DNA of 64,000 nt, from positions 744,001-808,000 of the forward strand of contig CAVQBJ010000008.1 of NCBI GenBank assembly GCA_963710725.1. Direction: 5' to 3'. Shown in pieces: positions 43,497 through 50,380 of the stretch. The notes beneath the pieces are model-generated. The model did no database searches and had not been told where the DNA came from. It saw only the letters and a program-made list of their open reading frames with translations. How positions within the stretch are numbered: position 1 is the first letter of the stretch; each line of letters starts with the position of its first letter. The position numbers were made by a program, and so were the translations under genes. This stretch comes from CAVQBJ01 sp963710725 (lineage in GTDB: Bacteria; Actinomycetota; Thermoleophilia; Solirubrobacterales; Solirubrobacteraceae).

Positions 43497-44398
43497 GCCG
43501 CCGCGAGCGCCTCGCGCAGGCGGTCCGCCGTTTCGTCGGGGCGTTGCGTGGCTTGCGCCCAGTCGACGCGCACCACCCGGTAGCCGGCGGCCTCGAGCGT
43601 CGCCCGGCGCGCGGCGTCGGATTCGCGGGCCAGGCGATGGCCGTGGTAGCGCCGCCCGTCGGCCTCGATGACCAGGCGCTGGTCGGCGTAGAGGAAGTCG
43701 ACCTCGAGGCCCTCGATCTCGGCGTTGACCTCCGGGCGCTGGAACCCGTGGTCGAGCAGCAGCGCCAGGACGCGGTCCTCGAGCTCGCTGCGGGTGCGGG
43801 CGAGGCTGGGCCCGAGGAGGGCTGCGAGTCGCCGGCCGCCGTGACGTCCGTGGGCGTGCGCGCACTGCCTGCGCAGGCCGTCCTCGTCGACGCGCCGCCG
43901 GACGTAGGCCTCGCTGACGGCGCGGCGGAGGGTCCTCTCGGTGGCTGCCTCGGCGAGGTCGAGCAGCGTGCGGGCGACCGTGGTCACCGGGATGCCGGCG
44001 TTGCGCGTGCGGTCGGGGGGCGGGAGGCCGCGGGTGACGTGAGCGCGGATGCCGGGGCGGGGGCGAACCTGCCGGGGAACGATGACGTCAATGGGCCCCG
44101 ACCGTCGATCGAGCAGACCCCACGCCGCAGCGGCCGACCGATGGCTCAGCACCGCCTCCGGGCCGTACGCCAGGACGGCGGCCAGCTGACGCCCCTCCCA
44201 GGCCACCCGCGGATGTCCGACCGCGTAGACGCCGCGGTACAGGAGGTGTAGCCGGCCGATGCGCCGCCGGTACGCGATCGCGTTCTTATCCAGGCCGACG
44301 GCCCGAAGCTGGCCGACGGTGACCACCCCGTGCTGAGCCACCGCCAGCCGAGCGAGCGCCCGATCCGGGGGTGTATGCAGAAGGTGTGAACTATTCAT
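43400..44398 (-). CDS. AbiEi-like winged-helix plus DUF559 nuclease-fold protein
   Basis: The 332-residue protein starts MNSSHLLHTPPDRALA. Residues 13-60 (LAVAQHGVVTVGQLRAVGLD, IAYRRRIGRLHLLYRGVYAV) are the helix-turn-helix of type IV AbiEi antitoxins. A linker domain follows, then DUF559 (about 215-310: SELEDRVLALLLDHGF, VDFLYADQRLVIEADG) with the PD-(D/E)xK-like D...ExD arrangement shared with Vsr endonucleases. No AbiEii toxin gene is next to it. The start codon lies inside a 43-bp palindrome; an in-frame GTG at its edge (44413) is an alternative. Its last ~30 residues overlap the convergent gene. Function is unknown; autoregulation is likely by analogy with AbiEi. Confidence 0.8.
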   Translation of the reverse strand: MNSSHLLHTPPDRALARLAVAQHGVVTVGQLRAVGLDKNAIAYRRRIGRLHLLYRGVYAVGHPRVAWEGRQLAAVLAYGPEAVLSHRSAAAAWGLLDRRSGPIDVIVPRQVRPRPGIRAHVTRGLPPPDRTRNAGIPVTTVARTLLDLAEAATERTLRRAVSEAYVRRRVDEDGLRRQCAHAHGRHGGRRLAALLGPSLARTRSELEDRVLALLLDHGFQRPEVNAEIEGLEVDFLYADQRLVIEADGRRYHGHRLARESDAARRATLEAAGYRVVRVDWAQATQRPDETADRLREALAAAHPRAAISRSGVEGSPGGGGLGTSPTSPTAGA

Positions 44399-44413
44399 AC
44401 CTTCTGCATACAC
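44371..44413. promoter_or_regulatory. Palindrome covering the AbiEi-DUF559 start codon
   Basis: Two 20-bp arms, GTGTATGCAGAAGGTGTGAA (44371-44390) and its complement (44394-44413), pair at 19 of 20 positions around a 3-nt centre. The ATG of the downstream gene (44398-44396) is inside the right arm, with AGAAGG immediately before it. As DNA it could bind a dimer such as the AbiEi-type protein itself. As mRNA it would form a long hairpin hiding the start and ribosome site. It is much more AT-rich than its surroundings. Confidence 0.85.
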
Positions 44414-44446
44414 GTCCCCGGGCAGCCATCGCTGGAGGGTCCCAGC

Positions 44447-44562
44447 GGCTTGGGACGGTACGCGCCCGCCGCGCGGGACCGCCGCGGCCCGCCCGCGGAC
44501 CGCCGCTTGGGACGGTGCGCGCCCGCCGCCCGGGACCCCCCGCGCCCGCCGCCCGGGACCGC
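44447..44562. repeat. GC-rich tandem repeat between glpX and the AbiEi-DUF559 gene
   Basis: GGCTTGGGACGGTACGCGCC (44447 on) recurs as GCTTGGGACGGTGCGCGCC (44505 on), a period of about 57 bp, each followed by CGCCGC and CGGGACC. A third, shorter copy of the CGCGCCCGCCGCCCGGGACC part lies at 44541-44560. The array starts 3 bp from the glpX stop and fills most of the gap to the palindrome. It may act as a terminator or simply be an expansion. Confidence 0.6.
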
Positions 44563-44564
44563 CC

Positions 44565-45578
44565 TCAGTCCGTCGGCTGATACGAGTCCGCGCGCAGCTC
44601 GCGCATCTTCGCGCGGTCGTGCACGGCGGTGATGCGGCGCACGGTGCGCGTGCGGGAGCGCATGACGAGCGACTCGGTGCTCGCGCCGCCGGCGCTCGGG
44701 TAGCGCACGCCCTGGAGGACGTCACCGTCGGTGATCCCGGTGGCCGAGAAGAAGACGTCGTCCCCGGCGACGAGGTCGTCGCGGCTGAGCACGCGGTCGA
44801 GCTCGTAGCCGGCGGCGATCGCCGCCTCGCGCTCCTCGTCGTCGCGCGGCCACAGGCGGCCGAGGATCTGGCCGCCGATGCACTTGATCGCCGCCGCCGA
44901 GATGACCCCCTCGGGCGTGCCGCCGATGCCCCACAGCAGGTCGACCGGCGAGTCCTCGGTCACCGCCAGCAGCGACGCCGACACGTCGCCGTGCGAGATG
45001 AGCCGCACGCGCGCGCCCGCCGCGCGCATCTCGCGGATCCCATCGGAGTGGCGGGGCCGGTCGAGCGTGACGACCATCACGTCGCCGACGTCGATCCCCT
45101 TGCGCTCGGCGACGCGCCGCACGGTCTCGGACAGCGGCACGTTGAGGTCGAGCACGTCGGCGATCTCGCGCGAGCCGGCCAGCTTCTCCATGTAGACGCA
45201 CGGGCCAGGATCGAACATCGTGCCCCGCGGCGAGAGGGCGATCACCGACAACGCGCTCGGCATGCCGTGGGCGGCGAGCGTCGTGCCCTCGAGGGGATCG
45301 ACGGCGATGTCGACCTCGGGAGGGGTGCCGTCGCCGATCCGCTCGCCGTTGTAGAGCATCGGCGCCTCGTCCTTCTCGCCCTCGCCGATGACGACGATCC
45401 CGTCCATCGCCACCGACTGGAGCATGTGGCGCATGCCGTCGACGGCGGCCTGGTCGGCCGATTCCTTCTCGCCGGTCCCCACCCATGGCGCGGCGGCGAT
45501 CGCCGCCGCCTCGGTGACCCGGACGAGATCGAGAGCGAGGTTGCGGTCGGGGCGCGTGGGCGCGGAATTCTCGGGCAT
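44565..45578 (-). CDS. glpX: Fructose-1,6-bisphosphatase class II
   Basis: Gluconeogenic phosphatase of the GlpX type, the form used by most actinobacteria. The 337 residues start MPENSAPTRPDRNLALDLVRVTEAAAIAA and contain GEGEKDEAPMLYNGE, the metal-binding DPLEGTTLAAHG, then VVTLDRPRHSDGI, DLLWGIGGTPEGVISAAA and FFSATGITDGD. The ATG at 45578 was chosen by family length; the longer frame is non-homologous. It diverges from the ROK kinase operon across 171 bp, so sugar synthesis and use flank one control region. Confidence 0.95.
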   Translation of the reverse strand: MPENSAPTRPDRNLALDLVRVTEAAAIAAAPWVGTGEKESADQAAVDGMRHMLQSVAMDGIVVIGEGEKDEAPMLYNGERIGDGTPPEVDIAVDPLEGTTLAAHGMPSALSVIALSPRGTMFDPGPCVYMEKLAGSREIADVLDLNVPLSETVRRVAERKGIDVGDVMVVTLDRPRHSDGIREMRAAGARVRLISHGDVSASLLAVTEDSPVDLLWGIGGTPEGVISAAAIKCIGGQILGRLWPRDDEEREAAIAAGYELDRVLSRDDLVAGDDVFFSATGITDGDVLQGVRYPSAGGASTESLVMRSRTRTVRRITAVHDRAKMRELRADSYQPTD

Positions 45579-45749
45579 CGCCGGCAGCCTATCCGAGAGG
45601 CTTTGGCATGGGCTCGGGGCGGGTGGGCTTGATACGTTGCCGATCGTGCGCACAGCGTCGGCGAGACCGAACCCCCCGGGCCCCGACCCGTCGCTGGATC
45701 TCGCCGCGCCGGTCGTCCACCGCCTCCGCTACCCGGCGCCGGGGCGGAC

Positions 45750-46751
45750 GTGAGCGCGGCCGTCATCGGGGTCGACGTCGGGGGCACGAAGGTCGCAGCG
45801 GCGATGCTGCACGACCACGAGCTCTCGGCGACCCGTCTGGAGGCGAGCGATCACACCGACGCGGCCACGCTCGTCGATCAGCTCGCGACCGTGATCGTCG
45901 AGCAGACCGCGGCCGCCAACCAGCCGATCGCCGCCGTGGGCATCGGCGTCCCCTCCGTGATCGACTTCGCAAGCGGCCGCGTGCGCTCGACGGTCAACCT
46001 CCCGCTGAGCGATGTCGCCCTGCGCGACGTCCTGCAGGAGCGCGTGTCGCTGCCCGTGTTCGTCGATAACGACGCCAACTGCGCCGCGCTCGCCGAGGCC
46101 CACGACGAGGACGGGCACCTCGACGTGCGCCACCTCGTGATGTTCACGCTCGGCACCGGCGTCGGCGGCGGGATCATCATCAACGGTCGCATCTACCGAG
46201 GCGCGACGGGCGCCGCGGCCGAGTTCGGCCATCAGGTCATCGGGCTGCCGATGGAGGACCGCGTCCCCGAGGCCTCCGAGCACTTCCCCCAGCACGGCTC
46301 GCTCGAATGGCTCGCCGCCGGTCGCGGGCTCGATCGGCTGGCCGAGGCGGCCGCCCGCAAGCATCCCGATTCCGCGCTCGGACGGCTCGCCGCCGCGGGC
46401 GAGGCCGTCGCCGGCCCCGACGTCGTGCGCACGGCGCACGAGGGCGACGAGACGTCGGTCGCCGCGATCCGGCTGCTCGGTCGGCGGCTCGGCGTGGGGA
46501 TCGCCAACGCGATCAACGTGTTCGACCCCGAGGTCGTCGCCGTCGGCGGCGGCGTGTCCTCCGCCGGAGAGCTGCTCATCGAGGCCGCCCGTGAGACGGC
46601 GCGCCAGTACACCCTCCCCGGGGTGGGCACGAGCACCGAGATCCGACTCGCCCGCTCGGGACCCCAGGCCGGCGTGCGCGGCGCGGCGCTGCTCGCCGTG
46701 CAGGAGCTCGCGCACGACTCGCCCGCGCTGCGGCCCGCGAGGGCGTCATGA
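45750..46751 (+). CDS. ROK family sugar kinase (glucokinase-like) lacking the zinc cysteines
   Basis: The 333-residue ATP-dependent sugar kinase fold starts IGVDVGGTKVAAAML, with catalytic Asp in VFVDNDANCAAL, FTLGTGVGGGIIINGRIYRG and AAEFGH. The normal ROK zinc motif CxCGxxGCxE is replaced: the residues after EFGH read PMEDRVPEAS, then EHFPQHGSLEW. The G-x-L-E framework is kept but all three Cys are lost, as in a minority of ROK proteins. A glucose kinase role is likely because gnd, zwf and pgl follow. The start is a GTG. It is the first gene of the pentose phosphate operon. Confidence 0.87.
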   Translation: MSAAVIGVDVGGTKVAAAMLHDHELSATRLEASDHTDAATLVDQLATVIVEQTAAANQPIAAVGIGVPSVIDFASGRVRSTVNLPLSDVALRDVLQERVSLPVFVDNDANCAALAEAHDEDGHLDVRHLVMFTLGTGVGGGIIINGRIYRGATGAAAEFGHQVIGLPMEDRVPEASEHFPQHGSLEWLAAGRGLDRLAEAAARKHPDSALGRLAAAGEAVAGPDVVRTAHEGDETSVAAIRLLGRRLGVGIANAINVFDPEVVAVGGGVSSAGELLIEAARETARQYTLPGVGTSTEIRLARSGPQAGVRGAALLAVQELAHDSPALRPARAS

Positions 46752-46787
46752 CCCCTGTACCCATCGAAACCCCTGGAGGGTGACCTG

Positions 46788-47741
46788 ATGCAGATCGGCT
46801 TCGTCGGACTCGGCAAGATGGGCGGCAACATGGTGCACCGCATCCGGCGGGACTCCGACCACGAGGTCGTGGCCTTCGACTTCAGCCAGGCGGCCGTCAA
46901 GGAGGCGAAGAGCCACGGCGCGCAGGGCGCCAGCTCGCTCGCCGAGCTCGTCAGGAAGCTGGCGCCGCCGCGGATGGTCTGGATCATGGTCCCGTCCGGC
47001 GACGCGACCGAGGAGACGGTCGTCAAGCTCTCCAAGCTGCTCGACAAGGACGACACGATCGTCGACGGCGGCAACTCCAAGTGGACCGACGACAAGCGCC
47101 GCGCGGCGATGCTGCGCAAGCAGGGCATCAACTACGTCGACGTCGGCACGTCCGGCGGCGTATGGGGCCTGGAGGTCGGCTACTGCATGATGGTGGGCGG
47201 CTCCAACAAGGCGGTCAAGCGCCTCTCACCGATCCTCGACGTGCTCGCTCCGCCGACCAACGAGCTCAGCCGCGAGGCGATCGGCCCCTACGGCTGGCAG
47301 CACTTCGGGCCCTCCGGCGCCGGGCACTACGTAAAGATGGTGCACAACGGTGTCGAATACGGGCTTATGCAGGCGTATGCAGAGGGATTCGACATCTTCG
47401 ACAAATCCGAGTACGAGCTCGACAACGCGAAGATCGCGCACCTGTGGGGTCAGGGCTCGGTCGTGCGCTCCTGGCTGCTGGAGCTCGCGGCCCGCGCCTT
47501 CGAGCAGGACGGCAACCAGCTCGAGTCGATCGAGGGCTACACGAACGACTCCGGCGAGGGACGCTGGACGATCGAGGACGCCACGGACCACGACGTTCCC
47601 ACGCCCGTGATCACGGCCTCGCTGTACGCGCGCTTCTACTCGCGCGGGAACGGCGACTTCACGCATCGCGTACTTGCCGCGCTGCGCAACCAGTTCGGCG
47701 GACACGCCGTCAAGTCCGCTCCCAAGGCCTCCCGGAGGTAG
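46788..47741 (+). CDS. gnd: 6-phosphogluconate dehydrogenase (decarboxylating), short type
   Basis: Converts 6-phosphogluconate to ribulose 5-phosphate. The 317-residue length is the shorter GndA/YqeC form, without the C-terminal tail of the ~470-residue enzyme. It has the N-terminal GFVGLGKMGGNM dinucleotide fold, IMVPSGDATEE, IVDGGNSKW, DVGTSGGVWGLEVGYCMMVGG and the catalytic KMVHNGVEYGLMQAY. The ATG has GGAGGGTGACC just upstream. zwf follows 6 bp later. Confidence 0.95.
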   Translation: MQIGFVGLGKMGGNMVHRIRRDSDHEVVAFDFSQAAVKEAKSHGAQGASSLAELVRKLAPPRMVWIMVPSGDATEETVVKLSKLLDKDDTIVDGGNSKWTDDKRRAAMLRKQGINYVDVGTSGGVWGLEVGYCMMVGGSNKAVKRLSPILDVLAPPTNELSREAIGPYGWQHFGPSGAGHYVKMVHNGVEYGLMQAYAEGFDIFDKSEYELDNAKIAHLWGQGSVVRSWLLELAARAFEQDGNQLESIEGYTNDSGEGRWTIEDATDHDVPTPVITASLYARFYSRGNGDFTHRVLAALRNQFGGHAVKSAPKASRR

Positions 47742-47747
47742 CCGCCC

Positions 47748-49280
47748 ATGGCCGTGACGACCGAGCCCGAGAACCCCCTGGCCGCGGGGCTGGAGCGGCT
47801 ACCCGTCCATCCGACGGCGCTCGTCGTGTTCGGAGCGACCGGCGATCTGGCCAAGCGCAAGCTGCTGCCCGCGATCTACAACCTCGCCCACGAGGGCGCC
47901 CTGCCCGAGCGCTTCTTCCTCGTCGGCGTGTCGCGCAGCGAGATGGCCCACGAGGAGTTCCGCGAGATGGCGGTCGAGGCGATCACGAGCTTCTCGCGCC
48001 GTCCGCCCGACAAGGACGTCCTCGAGCACCTGCTCGAGGACGTGCGCTACGTGCCGGGGTCCTTCGACGACGCGGGTGTCTATGCGGCACTGGCCACGAC
48101 GCTCGACGAGTTCGACGAGAAGGCCGGGCAGCCGCTCAACCGGGCCTTCTACCTGTCGACCGCGCCGCAGTTCTTCCCGGTCATCATCGAGGCGCTCGGC
48201 GCCCAGGGCCTGCAGCGCCGCGAGGGCGCTGACGTCGAGGTGCGGGTGATCATCGAGAAGCCGTTCGGGACCACGCTGCGCGAGGCGCAGGAGCTCAACC
48301 GCGAGGTGCTGTCGGTATTCGCCGAGCGCCAGGTCTTCCGCATCGACCACTACCTCGGCAAGGAGACCGTGCAGAACATGCTGGCCTTTCGCTTCGCGAA
48401 CGGCCTGTTCGAGCCGGTGTGGAACCGTAACTACATCGACAACGTCCAGATCACCGCGGCCGAGGACCTCGGCATCGGCACCCGGGCCGGCTACTACGAC
48501 TCGGCCGGGGCGCTGCGCGACCTGATCCAGAACCACATGCTCCAGCTGCTGACGCTGCTGTGCATGGAGCCCCCGGTCTTCTTCTCGGCCGACGAGGTCC
48601 GCGATGAGAAGGTGAAGGTCCTCCACGCCATCACGGCGCCGACGCCCGACGACGTTCCGGAGATGGCCGCGCGTGCGCAGTACGAGGCCGGCGTCGTCGC
48701 CGGCGAGCCGGTGCGCGGCTACCTCGAGGAGGACGGAGTGCCGGCGAACTCGAACACGGAGACCTATGCGGCGCTGCGCCTCTACGTCGACAACTGGCGC
48801 TGGGCCGGCGTCCCGTTCTACCTCCGCACCGGCAAGTGCCTCGCGCGCAAGCTGACCGAGATCGCGATCACGCTCAAGCCCGTCCCGCACCTCGCCTTCC
48901 AGGCCGACGCCGAGGGCGTGCGCCCGAACCAGCTCATCCTCACGATGCAGCCCAACGAGGGCGTCTCGCTCTCGCTCGGCGCCAAGGTGCCGGGCACGCG
49001 CATGACGATCGCCCCGGTGAACATGGAGTTCCTCTACGGGACGGCGTTCATCTCCCAGTCACCCGAGGCCTACGAGCGGCTGATCATGGACGCGATGCGC
49101 GGCGAGGCGACGCTCTTCACCCGCAACGACGAGGTCGAGGCCCAGTGGCACATCTGCGACCCGATCGTGCAGACCTGGGCCGCCACGCCGGGACCGCTGC
49201 CCCAGTACCCGGCGGGCAGCCAGGGCCCCGCCGAGGCCGACCGGCTGCTCGTCGGAGACGACAAGTGGCGCGCGATCTGA
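47748..49280 (+). CDS. zwf: Glucose-6-phosphate 1-dehydrogenase
   Basis: First enzyme of the oxidative pentose phosphate pathway. The 510 residues show VVFGATGDLAKRKLLPAIYNL, the catalytic RIDHYLGKETVQNMLAFRFAN, RNYIDNVQITAAED and FYLRTGKCLARK. It starts at an ATG 6 bp after gnd, and opcA follows 28 bp downstream. OpcA is an assembly or redox factor for Zwf in actinobacteria and cyanobacteria, which matches the order. Confidence 0.97.
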   Translation: MAVTTEPENPLAAGLERLPVHPTALVVFGATGDLAKRKLLPAIYNLAHEGALPERFFLVGVSRSEMAHEEFREMAVEAITSFSRRPPDKDVLEHLLEDVRYVPGSFDDAGVYAALATTLDEFDEKAGQPLNRAFYLSTAPQFFPVIIEALGAQGLQRREGADVEVRVIIEKPFGTTLREAQELNREVLSVFAERQVFRIDHYLGKETVQNMLAFRFANGLFEPVWNRNYIDNVQITAAEDLGIGTRAGYYDSAGALRDLIQNHMLQLLTLLCMEPPVFFSADEVRDEKVKVLHAITAPTPDDVPEMAARAQYEAGVVAGEPVRGYLEEDGVPANSNTETYAALRLYVDNWRWAGVPFYLRTGKCLARKLTEIAITLKPVPHLAFQADAEGVRPNQLILTMQPNEGVSLSLGAKVPGTRMTIAPVNMEFLYGTAFISQSPEAYERLIMDAMRGEATLFTRNDEVEAQWHICDPIVQTWAATPGPLPQYPAGSQGPAEADRLLVGDDKWRAI

Positions 49281-49308
49281 GCCCCGCGCCCGAGACGGGG
49301 CGCGGCTG

Positions 49309-50376
49309 ATGCCGGGGGTCAAGGACAGCCTGTGGACGGCGCAGGACACGACGCCCTCGGCGATCGAGGCCGCGCTGCGCGAGCTGCTCGCCGAGCGCCA
49401 CGCGGAGCACGCCGGCTACGTGCCCGCGCGCGTGCTCAACCTCGTGTGCGTCGTGGACAAGGCCTGGAGCGGCGAGATCGCGAACCGGCTGCGCAGCGTC
49501 GGCGACTCACACGCCTCGCGCACGATCGTGTGCGCCGTGGAGCCCGGCCGCAGCCGCATCGACGCGATCGCCACGATCGCCTCGGACCGCGAGCCGGGGC
49601 CGGGCGAGTTCGCGCTCACGCGCGAGACCATCGTCCTGACGATCGGCTCGAGCCACCTCGCGCACCTCGACACGATCGTCGACCCGCTCGTCGTCACCGA
49701 CATCCCGACGGTCGTATGGGCGCCACACGGCCACACGGAGGCGATCGAGGCGCTGCGGGGCGTGGCCCAGGTGGCCCTGCTGGATTCGATCGACGATCCG
49801 GAGGTCGGCGAGGCGCTCGATCGCGCCGCCTCGCTCGCGCAGTCCGTGCACGTCGTCGACATGGCCTGGCTGCGCACGATCCCCTGGCGCGAGCGCCTCG
49901 CGGCGACGTTCGACCCGGAACCGCTGCGCCCGCAGCTGAACATGATCAGCTGCGTCGAGGTCCGCCACCAGCCCGACTCGGTGGCCTCCGGCGTGCTGCT
50001 GCTCGGCTGGCTGGCCTCGCGGCTGGAATGGCAGTGCAGCCCGCTGCTGCCGTCCGGACCCGGCCTCACCGGCAAGGCCCACGCGCACCGCCAGGACGTC
50101 TCGCTGACGCTCACGCCGGCCCCGGCGATGCAGGTCCGCGGTCTGCAGGGGCTGACGATCGAGACGGCCTCCGGCCGTCATCTCTCGCTCGACCGCAGCC
50201 CCGGCGGGCTGCTCGCCCACTACCGCAACGAGCGCAAGCAGGTCGACCGCACCTGGACGGTGCTCGGCGCCTCGCGCGGCGAGGGCGGCATCCTCGGTAA
50301 TGCGATCCGCGCGGCGCTTGCGCGCGACCGGATCTACCTTCCTTCGCTGCAGACCTCGACGGGAATGGTGCGCTAG
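49309..50376 (+). CDS. opcA: Glucose-6-phosphate dehydrogenase assembly protein OpcA
   Basis: The 355-residue OpcA-family protein sits directly after zwf. It begins LWTAQDTTPSAIEAALREL, with ARVLNLVCVVD, HASRTIVCAVEPGR, then ITIG-like ETIVLTIGSSHLAHLDTIVDPLV and IPTVVWAPHG. OpcA is required for active Zwf oligomers in several bacteria. Its C-terminus (LLAHYRNERKQVDRTW) precedes the GH15 gene by 4 bp. Confidence 0.92.
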   Translation: MPGVKDSLWTAQDTTPSAIEAALRELLAERHAEHAGYVPARVLNLVCVVDKAWSGEIANRLRSVGDSHASRTIVCAVEPGRSRIDAIATIASDREPGPGEFALTRETIVLTIGSSHLAHLDTIVDPLVVTDIPTVVWAPHGHTEAIEALRGVAQVALLDSIDDPEVGEALDRAASLAQSVHVVDMAWLRTIPWRERLAATFDPEPLRPQLNMISCVEVRHQPDSVASGVLLLGWLASRLEWQCSPLLPSGPGLTGKAHAHRQDVSLTLTPAPAMQVRGLQGLTIETASGRHLSLDRSPGGLLAHYRNERKQVDRTWTVLGASRGEGGILGNAIRAALARDRIYLPSLQTSTGMVR

Positions 50377-50380
50377 GACG

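Noticed and set aside
44447..44562. CRISPR-like array
   Set aside because: Copies are too few, the spacing is not spacer-like and no cas gene is in the window; it is a simple GC tandem repeat.
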